Positions 11,060 through 21,057 of a DNA stretch of 64,000 bases are shown piece by piece. Origin of the DNA: Agaricus subrufescens (lineage: Eukaryota; Basidiomycota; Agaricomycetes; Agaricales; Agaricaceae); assembly GCA_029945375.1 (NCBI GenBank), contig CM057059.1, forward strand, positions 1,736,001 to 1,800,000. The letters are read 5' to 3'. Below the pieces are notes generated by a model. It did no database searches. It had not been told where the DNA came from and saw only the letters and a list, made by a program, of their open reading frames with translations. Each line of letters begins with the position of its first letter. The stretch's first letter is position 1. A program made the position numbers and the translations under genes.

Positions 11060-12992
11060 AGATAGCGGTTGAGAGTTTCGTGAGGGGCCGAAGGAAGAGG
11101 CATAGGACTGGAAGGTAGTAGGAAAGAGCGCGTCACGGGGATACAGGTCCCTTCCCGAAGAACTAGGACTCCCACTCCTTTGTCAAATGCTCATACCTGA
11201 CTGTTCACATCCGCTGTGTCTGGCAGATTCTAACGATACAACTCCCAACTCTGGCCGGCATCCATCAATAGGCCGTGATACAACAAAACAACGTGCACGT
11301 GTCTCCGTTTGTACGCCGATGCATTGATCTGATGTTGTGCAATCCACAGAGCACCCCTCCACCGGTAAAGCACGAGACGATCCAGCCGCTCAACCCGCTG
11401 ACGCGTCAGTCACCTTCGAGTCCTCAAATCTCGAACCAGCGCCGTACCCACTCACAATGGTTGTGCTGCAAACGCACCTCGACTCATCCAAACATCATAC
11501 TCTATTGACTGTGCACCAGCAAGTACAAGCCCTGCGACAGCTCCACAGGAATTTCCTTTTACTCAATGGTGTACCATGAGCTACGTTGACCTAGCCTGCG
11601 ATTCGAGATATTGAAAGGCGCACGAGAGAGCGTCAGTCATAACCTCCCACATTCAGAATATCGATGATTTACGAGACATGAATATTGGCTAGAAAAGTTT
11701 CGTCGCATATCCAACGTATCAATACTGACTCGTACACAGTCATTTATACAAACACTGCCGTTTCCGGCCCAACTAACTGTAGGAATTTGTCGTTAATGTT
11801 TGATTTATGCTCACGGTAGTATTGACCAGTTATAAAGGAGTTGTTGGCGATAACAATACCTGGAGCAGCTTTTGATTCATCCGCTCGTGACCCTCCCCCA
11901 CAATGACATGCTGGAACTCGCCTCGCTATCTTAGAACAATGCATACGCTTCATCGCGGACTGCTGCGATAACACGAAGATGCGCTGAGTGGTCGGCCCGG
12001 CCGGGGTGGGTAAATCAGCTGTCATGCAGAATGTTGCCAAGTTTCCCCTGCCCCTCGTGACTTTCCGCGCTTTAATCTTCTTTTACGTCAATGGTCGTGC
12101 CGACGGTTCCAAGGCAATTGCAACGCTCGCTTATTAGCTCACGGCCAAGATTGTGCCATATTGACAATTCATCCTCTAATCATCAATGTCAGAGCAATTC
12201 GATAAACTCATTATCAGACCTTTCATTCACCATCCTCAACTTAGTTCTGCCGGTCGCATCTTGATTATAGTTGATGGCCTTCATGAGTGCGATGAGCTGC
12301 ATGCTCAACGGGAACTCCTACGACTCATCTGTGACCACCTGACTTCACCTGTCGTATGGATAATCGCTAGTCGCCCGGAGCCTTGCATCATGTCTTTTTT
12401 TGCGCAAGCCAGGGAGAAATACTTATGAAACTAGAGCAGATGTCGGAAGGTTTCTCCGTGTTGAGCTGATGCAGATGAAGAATCAATTCTCCCTCGACCC
12501 GATGGTTCCATGGCCCTCTGGACGGGATCTATGGTAGCTTGCTAATGCTTCGGGAGGTCTATTTGTATATGCCCGCACTGTCATAAAATATATCGGCAAT
12601 CCTTATATGGGGAACCCCATCCTACAACTCAGCGACGTATTGCAAGTCATTGACGCTCATCCGCTATCTTGATGAGCACCCAAAGGCACTCCTTGATGCA
12701 CTATATTCACAAATCCTGTCAAAGGTTCCGCTTAAAGTCAGGCAAAGCACGCGAAAGCTTCTGTAGTCATTGGCTGCAGGTTGGAAAAGTGGGTTTGATT
12801 TGGAATGGAGAAATTTTGTTATGCTATGTAATTGGTTAGGCACGACTAGTGACGAGGCGTATGTTGCAGTTCGTCATCTGGGATCTATTCCGAATGTCCC
12901 CGAATGGGGCATGACGCACCTGCACGAGCTCCAATGTTTTCATAAGTCACCTTTGGACTATATATTTGATTATTCTCGATCCGCCCAAAGAT
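11060..12992 (+). pseudogene. NACHT-domain NLR-like pseudogene (copy N1)
   Basis: Decayed counterpart of the NACHT gene at 21.1-23.8 kb. The upstream Ser/Pro-rich exon is readable at about 11,340-11,575 (ARDDPAAQPADAS versus ARDDPAGQPADAS). The NACHT exon begins near 11,840 and shows the P-loop region, the FYVNGRADGSKAI strand and ILIIVDGLHECDE, where the Walker B-like DGLDEC has become DGLHEC. Disruptions include TAG for a Gln codon after TLAY (about 12,135), internal deletions (about 12,160, 12,335 and 12,420), TAG for Lys at about 12,537 and TAG for Leu at about 12,765. Homology stops after DYSRSA near 12,990; the C-terminal exons are absent, so the copy is also 3'-truncated at a duplication junction. 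Confidence 0.88.
11168..11198. promoter_or_regulatory. Conserved element upstream of NACHT copy N1
   Basis: Core resembling CTCCCACATTCCCTTGTC followed by AAATGC; here CTCCCACTCCTTTGTCAAATGC. The same block precedes three other NACHT copies. Role unknown: promoter, 5' UTR, or a first-exon border. Confidence 0.4.
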
Positions 12993-13189
12993 AAGTCCGA
13001 AAGTGATTATTTTCTCATTTGTTGCGTCTAATAGCTTATAGATACATAGTTGCACAGTTTCGTAGTAACACGACATTCACATGATGCTAAAGGTATATAA
13101 GAAATCTAGTAAAATACTTGTACTCTACTTCGAGCTAGTTTAACGTATCTCTAATATTTCTGACACAGAAGTTGAGATCGTAACATTAT

Positions 13190-13905
13190 TCCACCGTAGA
13201 GTGCTGACTTTGACGTTGGTGTGCTGCTGCATTGATTGACATGCGATCTCATGAGCCACTCGATACAATACAAGGATACAAGCAATCATCTGTAATGGTG
13301 TATTTGAACGAGTTGCTTCTCATGTGTTTGTAAAATATACCTCAATGTAAGTCTCAACATCCACAAAAAATTGATAGAGAGGATTTGAGAGTGCCCATAA
13401 GATTGCCGTAATAATGGACCACACAGACTTCATAGCGTAGGATCCGACAAGCATTGCAACAATATGCATATACTTGGTTTGAAGTTGGTTCGTCCCTGTT
13501 TTATTATGTCAATTAGTAACACTTAGTTGATAATGGACCTACCGATCATTTTGCTATGGCGTTGTTACTCATAAATAATATACCCAGCTATTAATGTCGT
13601 GCAATATATTGTGATCGTAGCGTGAAGCGAAAATTCTGCAATTCCGAGTCTGAGGCCCTGACCTTCTCCGCTTGGAAGAATCAAATTAAGATTGACGACC
13701 ATTGACCTTATTTCTAGTGCTAAATTGATGAGAAAACTGTTCAACTCGGGTGGCTCAGATACACTAACAAAAATTGAAACATACGCATGGAGCCCAGCAG
13801 GCACAGCAAAGGTAACATGACAACCAGTTTTCCATACCTTGTGACACTTCAAATTGCCCACAAGCGCCATATCTTGGTACCTCGGGTGAGATATCTATCT
13901 CGTCT
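13190..13905 (-). pseudogene. 5'-truncated 7-TM gene fragment (third copy of the A-type gene)
   Basis: Minus-strand sequence closely matches the 3' two-thirds of the 7-TM gene at 5,566-6,779: the TKIWRLWAIW exon, the LEIRSMVVNLNLILP exon, the exon with the SYAM-like helix, and part of the last exon (MIACILVLYRVAHEIA). Exon 1 is missing: homology begins at about 13,905 inside the first intron. An in-frame TAA follows GYIIYE in the third-exon homologue, and the tail is cut short near 13,190. It therefore cannot make a working protein. It lies directly downstream of the truncated NACHT pseudogene and marks the junction between the two duplicated blocks. Confidence 0.85.
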
Positions 13906-14477
13906 GTGGTCGGATAACGTGGGGATGGTATAAGTTATATAGATTTGAAGAGAAGACACGAAAGCGCATAAAGTTAGGGGAGTGGGAGATCGTCTAGATC
14001 CCCAGGTGGTGATGTCGGAGTGAGTAACGCAGTCGGGTCGCCCCATGCAACTCTGCTCCGAAGGCACCTGCGAAATCCTGTCTCCTACTTCTTATCTAGG
14101 TGTAGGGTAATGGGCGGGTGGTAATTAAGAAGTGAAGAGTTTAGACGCGACGCTAGGCAAGTGGAAGGAGGCAAAGGGCAATGGTTGTTCATATGTAACG
14201 TCCAAAACGACCAATTATACAACTGATAAATACGGCCACACACACGCGAACCCCTCCGAGAAAATGCTCTGTGCTCGTGCCTTGCACAGACCACCACCAA
14301 GATTTTACGACATTCAACAGTATCTCAAGTCAATTTCCTATACAATGGTGACTCTTGTTCCTCTAAAAACCCGTCGCCGTGGCGCGGTGGTCAAAGACAG
14401 TAATATGTTTTTATGTTGCAATTAAGGTCATTATCACTACGAGATACAAGATCCTGCCCATACTGGAATAGCAACGA
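13906..14477. other. Junction spacer between duplicated blocks
   Basis: No gene is supported. Only short unrelated open frames are present in this non-duplicated connector of about 570 bp. Confidence 0.5.
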
Positions 14478-15698
14478 TCACACTGACATAGAATGTGATA
14501 CGGTGCCCTCTCCTACCTCTGCCTTTGATGCATGAGGATTTTCATCAGATTCCATGGAATTATTTCGGCTCGTAACGGGTCTATCCCACCGTAGAGCACT
14601 GATTTTAACGTTGTTGGATTCTTGCTGTGACTGATATGCAGTCCCATGAGCCACCCGATATAAAACGAGGACACAAGCGATTATCTTTAATAATGTGTAT
14701 GAGCGGCTTCCTTAATATGAGTTTGTAGGTTGTACCTCAATGTAAGTTTCGACGTTTGCAAAAAATTGATAGAGGGGGTTCGAAAGTGCCCATAAAATTG
14801 CTGTAACAATGATGCACGCCGACTCCATAGCGTAGGATTCGACAAGCATTTCAACGATATGCATATACGGAGTTGAAAGTTGGTTCATCCCTAATCTATC
14901 ATGTTAAGGAGGAATACTTATCTAATAAGGGACTTACAAATCATGTTCCTATGCCGCCGATATTTGGAAGTAAGATAACCTGCTATTAACGTGGTGCAAT
15001 AGACACTGATGGTAGCATGCAGCGCAAACTCCGCAATTCCGATTTTGAGGCCTTGATCTTCGCTTCCTGGGAGAATGAATGTAATATCGATGACCATTGC
15101 CCTTATCTCTAATGCTAAACCAGTGCATAAGTCGTTAAGCTCTAGTGTCTCAGAAAAATGACAGTTTGAAAACACACGTAAGGAAGCCACAAGGCACAGC
15201 AAGGGCAATATGACGACCAGTTTTCCATATTGTGTGGCACTCCAAATTGCCCACAAACGCCATACCTTAGTATATGTGAGATATATTGACGGTGATACCA
15301 AAGTTGATGAAATAATGCACCTGAATGGCATCGAAAATCAAAATTATCAACCAGTTGCAGACGTGACATATCAAGGACTGAATCCTCAATATAGTAGATT
15401 CATATGCCACTGGGCCACCAGAGAAATTGTAATGCTTGATAAAAGCGTCTTGGATAATCCAAACATTCATTGCCAGATTGATTAGCCCAAACAGCATGCC
15501 TGCAGTGGTGAACGAGATCATAACCACTGTTTGTCTCTTTCTGTCATGACTGCGAAGCTTGGGGAATGATGAATGAACGTATAACCAGTAGAGTGCAAAG
15601 GCAATGCCATAGAGGGTACCAGCAACAGATGTACTGCCGATAAGCTCGAGCTGTGTGATAAGGAGCAAATTCCCTTGAAGCGCAGGATTGATATCCAT
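14478..15698 (-). CDS. 7-TM membrane protein, unnamed basidiomycete family (copy C)
   Basis: Closest paralog of the gene at 5.6-6.8 kb; 334 aa from exons 15321-15698, 15178-15265, 14938-15114, 14736-14890 and 14478-14684 (TGA). Exons 2, 3, 4 and 5 have exactly the same lengths as in copy A (88, 177, 155 and 207 nt), and the intron phases match. The protein opens MDINPALQGN and has the same seven hydrophobic segments: LELIGSTSVAGTLYGIAF, the VVMISFTTAGMLFG helix, CNWLIILIFDAIQ, YGKLVVILPLLCLVAS, the ATISVYCTTLIAGYL helix, the SYAMES helix and IIACVLVLYRVAHGTAY. No stop or frameshift is seen, so both the A and C copies look functional despite decay elsewhere in the first block. Ligand and role unknown. 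Confidence 0.87.
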
Positions 15699-18566
15699 GG
15701 AAGTACGGAGGTGTCGTTGTCGTTTATCGACGAGGTAAGCTCTACTTATATATAAGTCTTAAGGTCGGGAAGAATATAGAAGCGAGTTGACTTGAGACAT
15801 CAGCTCGTCGGAGTTTGTCATATTTGAGGTTCACGCGAAGTAGCCTTAGGTAGAAAGTTGCCACCCCAGCAATCTCTTAATAGAACCTCTAATCGGCATC
15901 GAGAAAACTTACCAAAGATGATCATTATGATAGACCAATGAGATGATATTACCGAACCCCCCTCCTCTTAAATCGCTATTCGTAGAACAAGGACATCAAT
16001 AGCAGCATTAATTATGCTTCAAGGAGATGCGAGTAGAAGCGTCGCTAAAAATGCTAAGGTATAGCCCAGCACATATGATACCACATCGCTGGTATATAAA
16101 TGGACCCACTAAGACTTATCAGGCTATCAAGCCAAGTCGTTTTTTTGGTATCAATATAAATAAAGGTTAACTCGGAGCTTATACTGTTACCCACGATAAT
16201 TAATTCCAATCCAAAACCAATCAGGCTCATCACAGTTGGTATAGTTATGAGAAGAAGCATGACAGCAGCAACTCATCTGTCAAGCATACTCAAATTCTCA
16301 TGGCATGGAACATGTATCTATAATTGGTGCATTGAATTTTCCGTTACAGCGGTCCTGGGATTCGGCTGCGGAACACTGGAAAAACTGACGGGAGAATCGA
16401 AGTTGAGCTTGAATAGTAGTAAGCACCTTTCAAACATCATAAATATCAAGATCTATCTGTGACTGATCAGGGCGACATGTCTGGAGGCGGGAATTTGCCT
16501 GACGAGTCAATGCTGAGGGGATAATGCAGCCCGGACGTGACCTGGGGCGAACTAATAAGGATCGATGCAAGCACCATGTGAACACTGTCTCGCGGACTAA
16601 CGCGCACACCACAAGGACACCTCTCTCTTGTCTCTTTGACCCTAATAAAACCTGAAACCGATCATTAGCTTAACAACAACTATACTATGTCATGTCTCAA
16701 GAAAATATACCACTTGAAGGACCTTCTTAAAATACGCATGGGTGAGTAACAGTGGGTTGGATGCATCGAAGGGGCCCGACACGCACGCAACGCGGGCTTG
16801 ACGCCAGCGGGTGCCCATGTGGGTGCCCGCATCTTTAGCTAGCCCATCAGCTCGAAGAGTGATGCTTCAAAGAATCAGGCAACCTAATCACGAAGAAATA
16901 ACAAAGGTTAGTCGGCCTAACCCAGGTCATTATCAATTAAGGTAGGTGTAACAGACTCAGTCCTGATTTTTATTTTCCAATTTTCGTCTCTGACTTTCCG
17001 AGCAAATAAATCGTGCTAGACTGTGATATCTTTCTGGCATTCCGCAGGGTTCATGCAGCATTTTCTACGGCGTGCTGAGCTCTGAACCGATGGTACTCTG
17101 TCGCGTTACTGACGAATGAGCAATTGAACGTTCGTAAGGTATCAGGGATGGCACCTTATGCGAGGACCACTTGCACAGCAGTCTGGTCATAAATATAAAT
17201 GACTCGGTTACAGTTACTCTGAGTAATAGCTCAGGAAGGAATGTGGGCCTCATGAAAACCGGTATCAAGATTGCAAACATGTTCGGATGGAAAATGTGAA
17301 CACTCAACAACTGATACAAGCACAATGGCGGCCAAGAGACATGAGAAAGAAGAACGTCTCTAAATTTTTTGAGTGGAGTCAACTCATTCTTTATCATCCC
17401 GTTTTCTTCTCGTGGCCATTGGTGCCCCGTTCTGAGACAACTTTGATATCAAGGCCGTTAAACTAGCGCGGGTAACCTTCCAGTGCCCATTTTTGAGGTT
17501 TAGCATACAGATCGGTTAATAGTGAATGATTAGAGACTAAGAATATTGAGTTCAGGTGAAGTGCTCGGGGTTATTCTGTTTGCAATATGACTCTAGCGAA
17601 AGATCCGTAAGGCATCCAGACTGGTAGGTTGATCTCTAGCGGACTATAGGAGGGTGGAGATTCTCGGTTACAGTAGTTGGACCACCCTAGGCAGTAACCC
17701 TGACATCGATTCGGACATCTGACGTGTGACAGATAGTAGTTGCTGTCAATCTCTCACGCGATCTTCTAACTCTGAAACGTCAACATGTTCATTGTTATCC
17801 CTCACAATACCACAATAGCTTCTCATCTTCAAGTTATTACTGACGTGTGGCAACTCTATAAGTTCTCTATCACTCGTTATTTGTGCCTCTTCACGACCGT
17901 TCTGAACAGCTTTCATTGAGCTTGTTATTCGGTCCGGAACCATTAACATGCGACGGCAAAACACTGCGTGTAGCTCAGCCACCGGACTCAGCTAATATAT
18001 GCACAGGAAAGGGGTCTTGGAGCTCTTTACGCCACCTTGATCTCGAATTTGATTGGGGCTATAGACTCGAGAGGATAGCAGAACGCCGCGAGACTCTCAA
18101 AATTTTCCCTGCAGCTAAGTTACTGCGGTTGTCTAGCGCTGCATAAACTTAGTTTTTGCTAATTTAGTGGCCTCCAACGATCCCTTCTCTAGCACAGTGG
18201 GTCATGTTGATGGAAAACCAGGCAGTGGCTATTTTTTGAATACACCATGCTTAACCCTCCACAAACGTGACCTAGCGCTCGTCCGGAGCAATTAGGAATC
18301 CCTACATCAAGCTGGACTCGGGCTGTGCATCTGCAAGTCTTGGCGCATCGCAGTATACACTATCAACTGAGCCCTTGTCTCCATCCCCCCTCTGTCGTCG
18401 TACCGGGTAGATCTTCACTCTCCTTACCCTTCTTCGAGTCCGAGGACCTTCTGAAATCGGTGCCGCTGGATAATTTCATGGAAAATGATGCAACTGTTTT
18501 TTTGGATTTCTTATTTTGCTATCGTGTACAAAACTTAAAACTACAATAAAGGCAGTGTGTATACAA
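15699..18566. other. Intergenic spacer within duplicated block
   Basis: No complete gene. The minus-strand ORF relic at 16,054-16,260 matches 7,076-7,348. Around 17,880-18,330 the sequence matches 8,520-8,950 without a conserved reading frame. The remainder is unremarkable. Confidence 0.45.
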
Positions 18567-19779
18567 CTACGCAACCATGGAAGGCTGTGAACCGTCCTGC
18601 CTTTGTCGTGTATTTGAAGTATGGGGTCCACTGCCATTCCGGCTGACGACGCCGGATCTTGTTGAAGAATGATGATTCCACCGTAAGGCACTAATTATAG
18701 GATTATTGGGCTTCTGTTGTGATTGATGTCCTTTCCCGCAGGACACCCGGTACAAAACCAGGACACAGGCGATCATCTTGATAATTTTAAGGGAAGTTTT
18801 TTTCATGACGTAAAATTGGTGAAACTTACCTCGATATAGGTTTCGGTGTTGGCAAAAAATTGATAGACAGGATTTGACATAGCCCATAACACCGCCGTGA
18901 TGATGGTCCATACTGTTTCCATAGCGTAAGATTCAACAAGCATGACTACAATGTTCATGTATTTAGTGGAAAGTTGAGTGGTCCCTGTTTGATTGTGTTA
19001 ACTACGAAAATTTACTTGATAACCAACGACATACCAATCAATTTGCTATGGCGCCGATATTCACAAATGAGAAAACCTGCTATGAATGCGGTGCAATAAA
19101 TTACAATCATCCCGTGAAGTGCAAATTCCGCTATTCCGATTCTGAGGCCCTGTGCTGCGCCTTCTGGAAGAATCAATGTAAGATCGAGGACGAATGCCCT
19201 AATCTCTAAGGCTAGCATATTTTATATGGCAGAGGTTTCACAGAATCACTGGGGCACTTACGCACGGCAGCCAAAATACACAGCGCGGGCAGTATAACAA
19301 CTAGGTATGCATATTTTGTAGCATTCCAGATTACCCATACACGCCAAACCTTGGTGTAGGTTGAGTCGCGGATGCTAAAATCACTTACAAAAAGCACGTA
19401 CCTGAATTGTTGTGATAATTAGAACAACAATCAAATTACAGATATGGCATATCGTCGATTCATGCTTCGACATGACAAATTCATATGCCACTGGCCCACC
19501 AGGAAAATTGGGGTGCTTGATAAACGCATTTTGGGTAATCCAAATATTCAATCCTAGATTAACTAGACCAGACAGCATGGCTGTGGTGGTAACTATAAGC
19601 ATGAACATTGTTTTCTTTTTTTGCTCCTTGCCTCGGAGCTGCGGGAGAGAAGCATGGACGTATTGGCAATAGAGAGTGAAGGCAATACCGTAGAGGATCC
19701 CAGCTGCTGAGGTACTGCCGATCAGTTCGAGCTGTGTGGTAAGAAGCAGGTCTCCTTGAAGAGCAGGATTACCGTCCAT
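18567..19779 (-). CDS. 7-TM membrane protein, unnamed basidiomycete family (copy D)
   Basis: Full-length 335-aa member: exons 19402-19779, 19262-19349, 19035-19211, 18830-18984 and 18567-18776 (TAG). The exon pattern (378, 88, 177, 155 and 210 nt) matches the other members. It opens MDGNPALQGDLLL, has a TM1 LELIGSTSAAGILYGIAF, a PGGPVAYEF loop conserved in the family before TM3, and ends with VLYRVSCGKGH plus a polar Ser/Gln-rich tail. I chose the ATG at 19779 because it aligns with the starts of copies A and C; an in-frame ATG 13 codons upstream exists. It lies head-to-head with the NACHT gene starting near 21.06 kb, so the interval 19.8-21.0 kb may hold promoters for both. Confidence 0.87.
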
Positions 19780-21057
19780 GAGTACGAGGGATAATAGTTG
19801 TAGCGCGGAATGTACCACTCACATTTATATCTTTGGACAGAGAGAGAGTATCTTTGGTGGATGGAGGGCGGCATGTCATTGTGTCGGAGTTGGGGGGTTT
19901 CACGCTTAGGCATGAAAGTGGGATTGTACCCCTTGGTGAGTTGGTGTCTCAGCTACATTTTTTGAACCCCCACCGCCTCACCGCCCATACCGAATCGGTC
20001 CCCCGAATCGCATCATTAACCTATGATGTGGTCATGAAAAATCACAGGTGTTTCCTACGTCCAAAGAGCTGCGGAGGGATATTACAAGGAGGTAAAATTG
20101 ATATTGAGGAGGATTTTTGTGAATACTCTTACAGGTACACGCCCTGACCAAGCCCGGCTGAAGAATCGTTGAGGAATTATACCTGAGACGACTTGGCTTA
20201 TTTAGACTTGGTTCATTAAACCGCTTGAATGGCTCGGCGGAGCACGGGTGGAGCACTGTTACATGCCTCAGGATCTACTTGTAGAGTATGCAGTCGGGTG
20301 TTATTGTAGCCAGTACATCCGTAGCTGGATAGGAAAATCATCGAAATTTATATTTGTAGAAGTCTTTTGATGAATGTTCCTAGCCCCAGGTAGTATAGGA
20401 GGTGATATGGTACACTCGTAGGCCAGTGATCCACCTGATGCTTCCGGTGTCTGATACTGATACTCCAAACTTCGTGGCAACCAACAGTACAAGTCTAGGA
20501 TCACGTGTCATGATTTCCGCTGCTACCGGGCAAGTCGAAGGTTGCTGAGTAATTTTATATGGGTATTTTTGACTACATGCGCTAGTATGATACGGACGGG
20601 TGGTATTCAAGGTTGCAGGAGCGACAGTGCGGGGGTGAAGTACATAATGGTGGGATTAAATCTATATATAAACTGAGACACTCCGTCCCAGACAAATCAA
20701 CACATTCCCTTCATTTTCCCACCTTCAGAGAATGAACTGATTGATTCTGTGAACAATATCGAGGCGCCGACAGTGTGACTGCGCCAATGAGAGTCGAAAA
20801 GGGGGTTGAGGGACATTCGGAGGCAGGGCTGAAGGAGCGCATCACGGGAACACAGGTCCTTCTTCACTAAGAATAGCACTGAGCAGTAGTCTCCCACATT
20901 CCCTTGTCGAATGCACATATCTGACTCAGGACAGTATCAGCGCTCTTGCTCACCGCTGCTGCGTCCAGCAGATTCCAACAATCCAACTCCCAACTCTGGA
21001 GAGCATCCATCAATAAGCCATAGTACAACAAAGCAAGGCGCGCGCGTTTCATTCCGT
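19780..21057. promoter_or_regulatory. Divergent intergenic region between 7-TM (D) and NACHT (N2)
   Basis: About 1.3 kb separates two head-to-head genes. It contains the conserved block at about 20,888-20,920 described separately. No complete gene is seen. In-frame coding for the NACHT gene could begin as early as the ATG at 20,911. Confidence 0.4.
20888..20920. promoter_or_regulatory. Conserved element upstream of NACHT copy N2
   Basis: Reads CTCCCACATTCCCTTGTC then GAATGC. It shares its core with elements at about 11,170, 28,578 and 35,080. Confidence 0.4.

Larger units (their letters stand above)
5566..12990. repeat. Tandem segmental duplication, copy 1 (decayed)
   Basis: This block matches 14,478-22,860 in the same order and orientation: 7-TM gene (5,566-6,779 / 14,478-15,698), an ORF relic (7,076-7,348 / 16,054-16,260), a spacer (8,450-9,000 / 17,850-18,400), a second 7-TM copy (about 9,150-9,930 / 18,567-19,779), an upstream spacer (10,320-11,000 / 20,170-20,850) and a NACHT gene (about 11,060-12,990 / 20,880-22,860). 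The match was seen by eye across many anchors; percent identity was not computed. In this copy the second 7-TM gene and the NACHT gene are pseudogenes. Confidence 0.8.
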
